Of a DNA stretch of 64,000 nucleotides, positions 47,376 to 60,118 are shown piece by piece. The stretch comes from Scleroderma bovista (Eukaryota > Basidiomycota > Agaricomycetes > Boletales > Sclerodermataceae): NCBI GenBank assembly GCA_037178675.1, contig JAYMGJ010000149.1, positions 62,001-126,000 of the forward strand, written 5' to 3'. The position numbers were made by a program, and so were the translations under genes. The notes beneath the pieces are model-generated. The model did no database searches. It saw only the letters and a list, made by a program, of their open reading frames with translations, and was not told where the DNA came from. The first letter of the stretch is position 1, and each line of letters starts with the position of its first letter.

Positions 47376-49775
47376 TCACCTGACAACTTTCCCAACCACA
47401 GGATCAGCGTCTTGATTTCGGTGCCAAACAAATGGCTTTGCAATATTGTACTCATATGTTGTACTCGAGCCACGCCGGCGAGGGTCAGAGGGACGTTCTG
47501 CGACGCATGTGACAAGATATCTGTTGGAGAGTCGAGTAGAGAAGGAAACCAACAATGATTTGAAGTCGTCGTTACTCGGAAGCGACATGCCAAGTGGTTT
47601 GTATAATTCGCTCCGACGCAAAGGAGACCCGCGGGACACTGTCGTAATGTCGCTCTCACCGTCCTGCTGACCCCTTTCGGATATTTTGGGCTGCCTGGGG
47701 GTGATGTCCACCTTTGAAGAAAGTGACCTGAGATCAGAAAAGAGGTTTCCTTCGCAGCAGAAGTGCTCGGAGTCGTTAAAATGACCATAGTCCCCCAGCT
47801 GTTCGCGTAAGACTCGAACAGTGTATGAAAGGTGTGTGTACCCACCTTTACGTCATTGGATGCATAAAAGAATGTCATGGGGATCCCATCCACGAATAGC
47901 TCACAGCTATACAGCTTTCTTGGATAATAACATATCATGAGACTCCGCCAGTCACGGTCGGGATCATCTGTTCCCTGTATAAACAGTGAGAAATGGGATA
48001 GCAATGTGCATGCACGAAAAAGAATATACTTACATCAACATCGAAGCCTATCCATTTACCTGACGCAATACCGAGTCTGGGAGTCCGAAATACCCCAAGC
48101 TTAACTCCACATACCCTTGAGCCCTTCCACATGACGCAAGAAGTCTGCAGGATCATTGATTCAGGTCCAAGAGAGGTTTCCATAACCCAGACTCAACAGC
48201 TCGCAGCTCCAGAAGATGCCTTATTCATGCTCTGTGCATGCTCTGGCGCTCTCTCCAGTATTTGGACATAGGAGGTTGGTAAATCATAGTAAAATCTCCC
48301 GCAATTGACACGTATCCAATGCTGGCCAAAGCATTGTCCAAACGCCACTTCGAAATGATGATATTGACTGCAAGAATAACGTTTGAGGCAAAGGGGATTT
48401 GTCGTACTCAGAGTGACCGTGTTCCCTATGAATATTTTCTCTGGGTATGTATCGGTGGCACCCTCCTTGTGGACTGCACTGTCATCGATTTCGAATGTAG
48501 ACCTGCAATATTGTGGCATGCCTTGATATCTAAGATAGACCTGACGTAATTTTGGACGCCCCACCCCCAAGACACGAGTAGCACGGTCTGCATTTCCATA
48601 TCGATAGTAATTGGATTCCCACAAAGCCACCTCGATGGCTACTGGTGGACTCGATGGATCAGGGCGGCATGGCAACACGGCGTTGAAGACTGAGTCAGAG
48701 TAAAGACGGGGATAGAGGAGCAGCCAAATCTGAATGCCGCGATTCGTGATGGGGAATGTGCCAAGTCGATCGTCCTCAATCAAAGGGAACTCTTCTGCCG
48801 TGATGCACCATCTGAGATATTCGATGAATTCGTCTCGATTCATCAGTTCCATCTGATCAAGAAGCTCGGGTCATCCGCAAGGACACTGCAAGTCCGCACC
48901 ATTTTTTCATTGCAACCCCACGCAAAAATGCTTTGGTCGTTCGACGCGCGGATGATTTCCAGCTGAAGACGGTGAAAAGCCTTCTTCCCCTCCCCATACA
49001 ACATCGGCATATTCACGTCCAGAAGACCCATCAGAGAGTAAGCCTTGTCCTCCACTCGAGTCGTCGTCCGATTAGCAGCCCATGACATGATTTGTGCAAC
49101 GCACGGACGGTTTGACGAAAGGCCATCCTTCAGTATATCCTGTGGAACTCGAGTGATGTCTTGCAAGATAGGCGAAAGCGCCCTCTTGTTACCAATGGGA
49201 TACCAATCCTTGTTGAAAAACTGGACATCCATCGGTGCTATCATCTCTTGTAGTGTCCACCCACGCGAGAACCACTCCGGCCAGCCGTCTGAATTGGCAT
49301 ACCTCTCATTGTTGCGCGCAGTGGGAAGGGATGAACCGGAGACATCATGGAGGTACGCATAGCATACTCTCGCGTTTTCATACCACCGATACATGGAGTT
49401 GATGGCCTCGGATAGCTCTGCGCTGCTTCGCTTGTCGATACAGCAAGTGTCGACCCACAACCACTTGTACCCGTACTTCTTCGCCTGCTCGCAGCTCTGG
49501 AGGATCTTTCGATAGCCATCGCGCTGGCGAATTTCACTTCTCTCTTCCTCATCCATCTTCGCGAGCTTGACTACCTCACTATAATCCACTTCTTGCTCGA
49601 TCCACCGGTGGGATAAGATCGCATACTCTATTAGTTCATCATCACCGAACTCGAGCACTCTGGCTCGACGATCGACTCGCTTTCCCTGGCTAATCAATTG
49701 CTCCCTTTGAAGAAAGGCTTTTACGTTGATCAAGCGCATGCTGCACAAGTGCATGTCAGTCTCGACCGTGGTCAT
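47376..49775 (-). pseudogene. HET-domain (heterokaryon incompatibility) gene, disrupted
   Basis: HET proteins mediate self/non-self recognition and induced cell death after cell fusion. ATG 49775 (MTTVETDMHLCSMRLINVKA). The HET domain is clear: EYAILSHRWIEQEVDY, KILQSCEQAKKYGYKWLWVD, TCCIDKRSSAELSEAINSMY, RWYENARVCYAYLHDV, then EWFSRGWTLQEMIAPMDVQF, FNKDWYPIGNKRAL and, further on, EDKAYSLMGLLDVNMPMLYG EGKKAFHRLQ. After ADDPSF (near 48860) the frame shifts by one base, and homology resumes as DQMELMNRDEFIEYL. A TGA at about 48193 then interrupts LERAPEHAQSMNKASSGAAS before METSLGPESMILQTSCVMWK continues in the same frame. Later exons run to about 47376. The catalytic-looking N-terminal 310 residues are intact. 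An unusual intron across the TGA or a sequencing error cannot be excluded. Confidence 0.8.
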
Positions 49776-50205
49776 CGACTGTAGATGGTATCCATACCTC
49801 CTCTAAACGAATTGGTGACAATGTGTGTAGTTGTGGTGATACAAGTACGGACCACTGATGGTGATGATAAGGGCACACGACTAGCACGTGGCTTTTCGGC
49901 GTAACCGGCGAGCAACTGAGCGCCCAACGGCATTATCATATCAAGTAAGATGTTTTGTTGACCACCCACACGATACTGAAATCAGTGACAATAAACTGAG
50001 AGGAAGTATCTTTCTTTCTTACCTTAGGACGGGAAAAACTAGCTATGTAGACATCCACAACGCCTGTACATCCAATTCGCTATCATGGAAGTTCACCAGG
50101 CAGTCGTATTTCCTTTCCATGGGCCCCATTTCCGTTCTATCTTCCGTCCCAGAGATCTACCTCGACACCTGTCTTTGTTCACAATAACAGACAGAAGTGT
50201 GCCGA
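49776..50205. other. HET gene upstream region
   Basis: No gene or repeat recognised between the HET start and the gypsy tail. Confidence 0.45.
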
Positions 50206-51480
50206 TCACACCTTCGCACTGTTCAGCGAGCGGGTACCATCCCATGCTATGGAAAGGGACTCCAGCCCTTTGTACTGGAGAGGAGCGAACGCGGCGCCGG
50301 TGAAGTTCCTTCTCTTGGCGTCCCTGTCGAAGGCGCGACAGAAGTCGTCATAGCCTACAGGAATCCTGGACGGGAATTCCCTTTTGCGCAGCTGATGGTC
50401 TAGAGTGAAGAAATCGCGGATCTGTTCGTAATGGTAGCTTTTATAATAGCTGTCGCCGTCCTTAGTGACGACGCGAACGCTATAGGATTCGTTGTCGAGG
50501 TGGATGAACTCGGCAGGGGGACTGGTGGGATCTCCAGCGCTCATCACGAAACAGTTGAGGTGGAATGGTTGTCGTTTGGTTCGACGACTAGGGTGTGTGT
50601 GCGCTCGGTACGGTGTACGAGCAGGGCGACGATGCTTCTTATAGAGTCGGCACCCTAACGTCGAGTCTCCGTCCGAGGTGAAACGTGAACAGACGACCCT
50701 TGTCTCTTCTTAACCTCCCGCGTCGTGCTATCAATATCGGGGCACGGTCCTCATCAACGTTCATATGCGTGGACACAGCGACTACTGCGCGCGCAATTAG
50801 GCGCCAGCTCCTTGACCCGACGTTCCGGGGTCTCGGTCCGGACGCGTCTTGTGTGGGGGCCCAACTGGGTCCAGCGCCCGAAGCCCGTTGTTGGGCTCGT
50901 CGAGAAGGATCTGTGAGGGGTATCACAGGCGGCTTTTATCAACGGGAAATTGTGAGGCTGTTGCTCAGACGAGATCGTACCACCGTGGTAGGCAAATCGG
51001 CCTGGTGCCGCAGTGGAGCGTCGCTCCTGCGTGTCATGATGGACAGGGCAATATGTATTAGGACAACAGATGCATAGTGCCACATACCCTGCAGCTGTCA
51101 CATCAAGCTCATCGTCCGATGCGTCTCCGATATTGCTATCGGTCAGTTGCGATATGTCAATACTTCAAAGTAGTCGGTAAGCGCACGAAGATATGCTATC
51201 TCACCGTGGGGTGACCACGTTTTATCGCCTGATGAGTCCAGAGGACTTTGAACTTGGGGTCCGCGTGACTGCCTTGATGCGACAGGATCTTATCGACGGT
51301 CCATTCGCGAGCAGTCCCGCCGAGTTCTGGGATTTGTTTGTCTAATTGACCAGGGAACAGGCGGTCGTCGTTCGGTACGTGGATGCGTAGTAGGGATGAG
51401 TGGAATACGTTGTGGATTCCTCTTTGCTCTAGGGAACTGGGCAGTTCGATGCGATATGAATAGGAACCCTTGAAATGTTA
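50206..51480 (-). mobile_element. 3' tail of a Ty3/gypsy polyprotein, degenerate
   Basis: The minus strand at 51477-51195 encodes FKGSYSYRIELPSSLEQRGI HNVFHSSLLRIHVPNDDRLF PGQLDKQIPELGGTAREWTV and DKILSHQGSHADPKFKVLW: the end of a chromovirus integrase with its chromodomain-like segment. The frame then breaks, and SSGDKTWSPHGEIAYLRALT continues in another frame. Further left, a frame at 50547-50206 (EFIHLDNESYSVRVVTKDGD) may be the extreme C-terminal part. No protease, reverse transcriptase or LTR was recognised, so it is a fragment. Confidence 0.68.
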
Positions 51481-51741
51481 TGAGCGGGACTCGAATACTA
51501 CCAGAGTGTGAGAGGTTGCATAGGAATCAGGATGAGCGGTGTTGTGGTTAATAACCGGAGGCTTATCGAGAAGCGCACGGAACTCAGACTTCCAAGGCAC
51601 CCTGAATGATAATACACACAACCCGCTTCAGTCAGCGCAATCATCTTGCTTGTCGACATGCTAAGTGGATTACAACAGCATCCATCTACAGAAAAGGCAC
51701 AGCAACGGGACAAAGGATGTCTCGATAGGGCACAACTTGAA

Positions 51742-52673
<932 letters not shown>

Positions 52674-53282
52674 ATTCATATTCTGTTTGCCAGCGACGAC
52701 AAAAGCAAAGAGGAAGCGCGAATTCACGTGACCTTTGGGTGTGGCTGTGCATGACATTTAATGACGGGCTCAAGCAGAGAAATAAAAAGTCTTGAGATAA
52801 GATGCCCCCGGCGTCCTCACATGCAAACCAGCGATCATCGATCATGTCCCATGGCTTCCAAAAACATGGACATCGCCCAACGCAATCTCCTCGGACTTGT
52901 TGAGACAATGGTCTCGGTCTCGACGAATGAATCGTCGTCAAACGAAGCGCGGATGAGCACACACGGATGTAGTGATTCCGAGTTGCGCAACAGGGCCGCA
53001 ATTTTGGATCGTGAACGCGACATATCATCGTCCTCGCCTTCTTCCCCCCCAGACGGGGCACATCTCCATCGAGCTGGGTACGTTGCTCCTTCTTGCTGCA
53101 GGATGTAATGGATATTGCCATGTCACGTCTCTCATACGTATTCATGCTCACCCTGTGGCCCTCTAACCTCCACTCATTCGTTCATCAGACTTCTCCGGCC
53201 AAGGGGTTATGTTACCTCGCGTATCCACACCCAACCGCGTTTGTCGGGTGATATACGTGATAGCACCGTTCAGCTTTCCAAT
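52674..53282. other. Divergent spacer between CFIm25 and SulP transporter genes
   Basis: 609 bp holding both promoters. A plus-strand frame near 52865-53106 (MDIAQRNLLGL) is open but carries no family motif. It may be leader sequence or an upstream frame. Confidence 0.4.
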
Positions 53283-56200
53283 ATGCATTTCCCTTCCCCC
53301 GGCCAGTCCTTCGACTTTTCCTTGCTTCAGGAACCGCCGTTGGCTTCTGCTCGTAAGTCTTCTTTTATTTCTCCCGCTGCTCTGGACCACAATACAAATG
53401 CAGATCCGGATAACGCCCACTTTTCAGCTAGCATTGACCTTTTCCCTTCCTCTTCCACGTCCACGTCCACGTCCACCTCAGATTCTCAGACTACTAACGC
53501 ATCGCAACTGGCACTCCCAAACTTAGGGTCGATGTCAGACAGTGGTTGTACAGGGCCTGCTCCTTTCATTCCTTCGGGGCTCTCGCTCTTGTTGGCCCGA
53601 AAACGTTCCCCATCCGGAGAAACCGACAGCTCGGCGTTCGGTAGCACCCCGCCGTTCACTCCAAACTTGCCTCCCATAGAAGAGCGTTCGCAGTCGTCGT
53701 CCGACAGGACCTTACAAACGCATCTCGCCTCATTTACTAACAAAATATCCGACACAGGATACAATGGTCATCGTCAAAGTAACGCTTGCGAAGGTACGGG
53801 TCGTGAAGACGCACTACGGGTAGCAAGTGAAAGAACCCCACTGCTTCATTCGCGTTCTCCCCCGCACGAAACCACTGTTACTCGCAGTCCCTCTGGCCCA
53901 GTTCTCCACAAGAATTCCACTATACTCGGATTTCCCAAGAGGTTCCGTCATTGGTGGACAACGCTGGAGCCCATGGGTCTGGACGTGTTGGCAAGGACGG
54001 CCATCTTGGCCATTCCTGCTGTCCTTTTAGGCGCATTACTGAACATTCTTGATGGTCTCTCCTGTAAGTAAACACCAAGCGCATACCCAATAATTACCAA
54101 TAGTGCGATAAGATGGCATGATAATCTTTCCAACGTCTGGTGTCTTTGCCCCTTTGGGAGGGATGGGTGTTTCTCTCTTTTTTGTCTCGTGAGCATTCTG
54201 CATCCGCATGGCGGCACAGACCTTGCTGAACAAATTGCGCCGCAGTACTGTGGTTGCCCAATTGGTCCTCACACTTGGCGGCAGTAACTTCGCAGGCGCT
54301 AATGGAAGTATGACGATTGAAGTAGTTGTATGTCCAATGGGTTTTTTTTGAACGTCCTTTTCCTCACTCGTGCAACCCTAGCCCTTCTTTCATATCCTTG
54401 CGACAACGATTGCACGAGAGGTGGGCGAGGAGAACGCGCCTGAAGTGATTGCGACCACCTTGGTTTCTTTTGCGTTATCCTCTTTCCTTACAGGTCTGTA
54501 CCTTCCTATTCAAGCATTGCAAATCCATAACACGTTTCTTTCCCAAGGGCTTACATTTTTCCTGCTTGGTTACCTCCGTCTGGGGGTCCTCATAGGATTC
54601 TTTCCCAGGCATATTTTGGTTGGGTATGTGGCATGGAGCCCTGACGGTGAGCGGAGATTGGTTGACGTCGAAATATTGTCATGCAGGTGCATCGGTGGTG
54701 TTGGAGTATTTCTCGTTCTCACGGGGTAAGCCGTCTATCCCAACGATTGATCGACGGATAACTCCCCCTCTTTCGGTGCCGGTCCGTCCGTAACTTGTGA
54801 TATTCAATAGATTAACAGTCAGCACTCGATTGCCTTCGGATGCGTTTGATCCACCCACACTCGAGACACTCCGGTACTTTGTTTCCAATTCCCATACGCT
54901 CGCACAATGGGTCCTCCCTGTAGTCCTTGCGGTTTTTCTGAGGGTCACGACGGCACGCTGGAAGCATCAGCTCATATTCCCCGTCTGTGAGTCGATCACT
55001 TTCCTGCGACTTATTCGCGATTCAAATGCTGACGTGCTTAGATTTTTTAATTATACCTATTGCCTTTTATGTGATCGTTGCAGCGGCTAGTCTTAATCTG
55101 GACAACCTTCGCAAGGAGGGATGGCTCTTCGAGTCGGCCCAGGGAACGGGGGAAAAGTGGTATTCATTTTACTCATACTACGGTGAGTATGCTGCACGAC
55201 TGACAACGTTGTTCATGGGAGCTCACGCGCACGCACCTTGGAGACCTGAACTTGATCAGGTGGGCCCCACTATGGAGTACACTGTCTACCCAATTTGCAT
55301 TGTGCGTATTTTGGGCGCAGGACGCAGTCTGTTCATATATTTACGTTTGAAATAGGCTTATCTTTAACGTCTTGCATCCGCCTCTCAATGTCCCTGCTTT
55401 GTGTAAGTGCCACTTCAGGCCATGCTTCCTATTGACCGTGTGACCTGGCCCGATAGCCGTCTCACTGGATCAGGATATCGACACCAATCGGGAACTTATT
55501 GGTCACGGGTATTCCAATCTGTTGTCTGGGCTTCTTGGCTCTGTGTACGCCTCACTGCAATATCATTCTGATTCTTGCTGAGACTGATTTCCAGTCCTAA
55601 TTATCTCGTCTATGTCAATACCTTACTGTGGGTATTCCATGCGCACTCTATGTGTGGACCTGACAATGGTGTAGCTTCTATCGGCTAGGAGGTGGCAACA
55701 GAGTTGCAGGCTTCTTGCTTGCAGTCGTCAGCTTTCTCCTTTTGATAATAGGAACAGCGCCGATCGCCTATATCCGTATGTCTTTGAATTTCTGGATAAT
55801 GTCCCTCTGATGGATGTGTACCAGCGGTTGTGGTCGTAAGCACACTCGTTATTGTGCTTGGCATCGATCTTGTAAAAGAGGCACTTTGGGACACACGCCA
55901 CCGTGTTAGCAGGTGCGAGTACTTGATCCCACATGAAAGAACCATGCCGACTGAGGAGCATAGAATGGAGTATATCACGATCATAAGTATCATGGTCACC
56001 ATGACTGTTTGGGACTTTGTGATCGGTATCCTGTTCGGTATCGTCGTCAGCTGTAAGTGTTGCACCGTTCATCTATAAATGTTTTGGTAAAATTTGTATT
56101 TTCGCGCCGTTCCCGAAGGTTTCTTCTTCGTCATACAAAACTCCCAGAGACGAAGTATACGGGTATTCTACTCGGGAGATGCGGCCATGTCGACCGTGCG

Positions 56201-57438
56201 ACGTCCCGCTGCACATAGGGCTTATATCCGGGAAGTATCCAAGCAAACGCGTATTCTCCAATTACAGGGATTTCTATTCTTCGGTACAATTGCGCGCGTC
56301 GAGGATAAGTTACGGGGCATCGTCAATAATCCGAATTGGCGACGGGATCCTGTTCGCTTTGTAATCGTTGACCTCACGCTGGTAGCGGGTGTAGACATGT
56401 CGTCTGCTGAAGCATTTGTGAGAGTACAGAGACTGCTCGCGTCCAAGGGTGTTTTGTTGGTGTTTTGTGGTGTGTCGTCAAAATCTCCGGTTGGCAATGC
56501 GCTAGCGAGCTCTGGGATATTGGAGGAGCCGCAGGTGGAACGCTGCGAAACGCTGAATGATGCCATGGAATGTAAGTGGGGATTGTAGTATACTATGAAT
56601 TTACATGAATTGATGGACGTGCAGGGACAGAGAATGAGTATCTTCGTGCTTGGTTCAGGGTGCAGAAGACAGAAAGCACGCCTATCAGTGCGTGTTTCAC
56701 TTGCTCTGGATTATAGCATAACAGTAAGCATGTTGTTCGACCCTTCCAGGACGGCAGGCGTTGGATATCAATTTCCATGACACCCCTCTAGGCTCTCCAA
56801 GAGAAGTTCATCTGCGAGACGCAGGCGAACGAACAATTGCTGGTGGTAAGTCCACGTTAATGAGGTCGACCACTGTCAATGCTCATCGTGCATGCCCAGA
56901 AATTCTTGCAAAAGATGTGGCCCTGGAACCTTTCAACACGTTCCTGAAGACATTCCAATCATTTGATGAAGTCGATCATGATGTACTCACCAAATTAGTC
57001 CCCTATTTTGAGCGTGTATCACTCCCAGCAGGGCACATACTTTGGGAAATCGGGGATGCCCCTGATGGGCTGTACATTATCCAATCGGGTATTCTTCGGG
57101 CATCCTACAAGTTCGCTGAGCATACACCCGTGATCGAGGAATCGATGGTGTCTGGGACACTCGCGGGAGAAATGTCTGCGCTGTCCGGTCTTACCCGGAA
57201 CGCAACGGTCATGGTCGAGCGTTCTGCGGTACTGTGGAAGCTTTCAAGAACGAGCATGTGTCAGCTCGAACAGGATCATCCGCACTTGGCACAAACGTTC
57301 GTGCGACTGGTATTAAAAGGTAGGAGACTCGGTCCTTTGGGTGTGTTGTGTATGACGAAGTTTACTCATGAGCGCTCCCTCCTTGCAGCTGCTAAAGTGG
57401 ATACGGATGTACTACTTGCAGCACTCGCAACGCGATAG
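53283..57438 (+). CDS. SulP-family transporter with STAS and cyclic-nucleotide-binding domains (Ygr125w/Vsb1-like)
   Basis: Probable vacuolar-membrane transporter; the yeast relative Vsb1 (YGR125W) is implicated in vacuolar basic amino acid storage. ATG 53283 ([20 protein letters not shown]). A ~240-residue cytosolic Ser/Thr-rich N-terminus contains a Ser-Thr microrepeat and [10 protein letters not shown], a dileucine-type sorting signal. The SulP core begins [80 protein letters not shown] and continues over many short exons. [24 protein letters not shown] ... [20 protein letters not shown]. Cyclic-nucleotide-binding fold: [32 protein letters not shown] and [17 protein letters not shown]. Stop at 57438. 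Exon borders between 54480 and 56100 are only partly fixed. The fusion is known in fungi; ligand and substrate here are inference. Confidence 0.9.
53455..53475 (+). repeat. Short CCACGT/CCACGTC tandem microrepeat in SulP exon
   Basis: Successive TCCACG units encode an alternating Ser-Thr run in the disordered N-terminus of the transporter. Confidence 0.8.
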
Positions 57439-57869
57439 TCATGTTTAGATCAGGACAAGGGAAAGGATGGAATCGGTGGAGTAGGTGTACGGTGAAATCA
57501 AAATGTACATATACTGTCCCAGATATACACGAGCATCGCGTATGTAACACTAAGATAATTCTGAAGATTCTATCTAGTGTTCGATGTGTTCGATGATGGC
57601 AAATGTGCCACTTGCTCTATCGTTAGCAGTGACGTTTTCAGATCCTTCGTTTGTTTTTGCTCCGATGCGCGCAAGGATATTCGGGCAGGAGATGGTTGAA
57701 GTCGACAGACTACATCGCCTAGAATAAATCAGAATTTATTCTAGTAGTGACTGCCAGGGGCATGGAATCGTGGATGCTACAGCTGAACAGAATTGTTGCG
57801 TGGGCAGGTGATTTACTCCGAAATACTTGGGACATTCCATTGGGGGTATAATGCCTTAGTTACGAACAG
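57439..57869. other. Convergent spacer between SulP transporter and hydrolase genes
   Basis: Contains a perfect AT-rich hairpin (annotated separately) and otherwise no feature. Confidence 0.5.
57719..57744. repeat. Perfect 11-bp inverted repeat with 4-nt loop
   Basis: CTAGAATAAAT and its exact reverse complement are separated by CAGA. It lies between two convergent genes and could influence 3' ends or be a transposon footprint. AATAAA is present inside the arm. Confidence 0.85.
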
Positions 57870-58959
57870 TCACTGTGCTGGACTTTGGCCAATTCTTTCT
57901 TTCATCCATTTTACGACTTCATGCCCCCATTCTTCTCCCTGGCCAGAACAAAGTGCCCAGTTGGGACTGACGTGATTATGTCCCATCCCAACTATCCTCT
58001 GTGGTTTCTTCCCCAATCGTCTCTCCAAGTCCTTCGAAATCTCCTCACCCGTAGTCTGCAGCCAATCTGGCTCCCTCTCTGCCTGGACCAACAAAATATC
58101 TGGATATGCCTTTATCTCTTCGTCTGTCAAATTATTCCACAGTGACCGAGGTTCGCGCTCCCGTTGCTGCTCAGGACTTCCGAAATAAAACCTCACAGGG
58201 CCGCTTGTCTCGAACGACTCCCCTTTCACATTGAAAAACCAGGGCCCGGCGTTCCATATCACGCCCTTGAGAGGTGGGACTGCCTTCCGTACATCTCCGT
58301 ACATCGTCATTATCTTGATATGCGCCGCCCCAGCAGAATGGCCCATCACAAACATAAATTCCGCATCTATCTCCGGTATCGACTTGGGAGCCGACGACGA
58401 AGACTTGATTGTGACAGCGTTCTGAATCGTCCATGTTATGGCATCGCAAATATCTTGGGATGCAGCTGGGAAGCGAGCTTCGGGGACGAGCCGGTAGTCA
58501 GGTATGATGGTTACGAAGCCACACTGTGCAAAGAAGGAGCCAAGCGCACGATACCCCATCTCGTATGGGGGCGGGAACTGCCTTGAGCCGATGTTGTATC
58601 CACCGCCATAAACGAAGAACAGAACAGGGGCTTTTCCGTTGGGAGTTAGGATAGCCTGTTTGGGGTAGTATACGTCCAGCTATATAAATGTAGACGTTGG
58701 TGCCCTGCACACGACTTTGTATGGTGGACAACGAGAACAGGACTTACGTTGTGTCGGTATCGCTGACCGTACTTGAATGTCTTCTTCTCGATCTTTTCTA
58801 TATCAGCCCTCCGCTCGTCAAGTATAGGTACAAAAGCACTGAGTGCTGTCGACAAATCACCCAACGTCCTACTAGGAGGGAGTGTGCGACCGTGGTAGAC
58901 TCACTGAACAGATTAATCTTGTCTATCTCTCTCTCTTGGTTCTTTCCGATAATATCCAT
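57870..58959 (-). CDS. Alpha/beta hydrolase (esterase/lipase-like, BD-FAE type)
   Basis: Probable cytosolic ester hydrolase of about 300 residues in three exons. ATG 58959 gives MDIIGKNQEREIDKINLF, joined in phase to TLSAFVPILDERRADIEKIE, KKTFKYGQRYRHN, then LDVYYPKQAILTPNGKAPVL and FFVYGGGYNIGSRQFP with the oxyanion-type GGG loop. It continues with RALGSFFAQCGFVTIIPDYR and LVPEARFPAASQDICDAITW. The nucleophile elbow is VMGHSAGAAHIKIM; YPDILLVQAEREPDW supplies the region of the acid, and GMGHNHVSPNW has the catalytic His. The first acceptor chosen (GACAG, about 58850) is the one that keeps phase; another nearby TAG does not. Natural substrate unknown. Intact. Confidence 0.85.
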
Positions 58960-59583
58960 GGTTCACCTAAATTACGAATGTGCGAAGAGTCTAACGAAAC
59001 AGTCAGGGTGAGGAAGGCCATTTGTGTTCAAGATCGATATCTTGTCGTTACGTAAGAAACGGGAATTCCATAGTTGACCGGAGATGGATTGCACCCAAGC
59101 GTCACCACCACGTCCCGTACTAGTTGGACTCCTTTTTGACCAAGTCTGCCATGTTGAATTGAAGCTCCCTTACTCATGATGTTCGTCTGACATGCATGGC
59201 TCCGATCATGCTTCTCAGTAGTACACACTAGTAGTATGCTCACCAAAAATGTTTCTTCGTCAATCGCAAACACTACGACAATAAAAACCACAACTGTGTG
59301 CGGTATTTGAATTCAACTCGAATTCACTTCTGGTCTGTTTCCCAAAGCACACATTTCAACATCTCTGCGCAGATGATAATGCGTTAAGGAGCGGTAAGAA
59401 GAGTATTCTATAGAATTGGAGCTCACAGTATGGAACCATCGCCTGATCAGATGATGTCAATTTTACCGCTGTACGTGTAGCTGAAGGCGGCGAAGTCATA
59501 GAAAGCACGACATCGCTTTCTTCCAGCCTGAATGTAAGTGACTCGCGAAGGAAGTCAGGATAACCGATGGACAGGTCGACGCC
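58960..59583. other. Intergenic, no gene seen
   Basis: Upstream of both the hydrolase and the COX23-like gene. No recognisable motif. Confidence 0.45.
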
Positions 59584-60118
59584 ATGCTTGAGGCTTCCGC
59601 CCGCCTTGGCGATTTGCACTTTTGTAAAGATTATGTTCAGGTATACCTCGACCATGATACCAACAACAGTGCCAAACCAAAGGACTACTATGCAAAGTTC
59701 TTGTGTGTCTCATTTCTACACGTTCTATTTTCTTGGCAGACATACTCTCCCATGCCCGTACGACATACAACAAACACACTGAGCGGGTCTTCCTTTCCGG
59801 TCCATCCTGATCGCTTGACTGGACAAAATCTGAAAATCAGTCCTTGTGAAGATACTGTTAAAGCCTCTCTGACGTGTATGGATCGAAACGAGTACGACTG
59901 GGGCAAGTGTCAGGACTTCTTCCAGGTGTATGGGGACTACAAACGAGCATGGGTGCGTCTTCTTTCATTCGTTTAGTTTTTTCTTCACGGATGCACTTGA
60001 TGTTCACTGCTCTCCGCTCTTGCATTGTATGGGTTGATGGGTGATGATGCAGCTCTTGGAGCGATCGACGAGCAGGGCGAGAAACCCCCCGTATGAACGC
60101 AAGATTGCAGTGCGTTGA
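59584..60118 (+). CDS. COX23-like twin-CX9C protein, one cysteine replaced
   Basis: Resembles COX23/CHCHD7, a small mitochondrial intermembrane-space protein required for cytochrome oxidase assembly. Coding pieces: NNSAKPKDYYAKF (about 59659-59700), then PCEDTVKASLTCMDRNEYDW and GKCQDFFQVYGDYKRAW (59841-59951), then LLERSTSRARNPPYERKIAV (60051 on) and TGA at 60118. The first CX9C pair is intact. In the second pair the last Cys is a Tyr: the family usually has a Cys where this reads GDY. That would remove one of the two structural disulfides, so the gene may be decaying or the fold tolerant. The start is uncertain; ATG 59584 is the only in-frame one upstream and gives an unusually long N-terminus. 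Confidence 0.65.
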
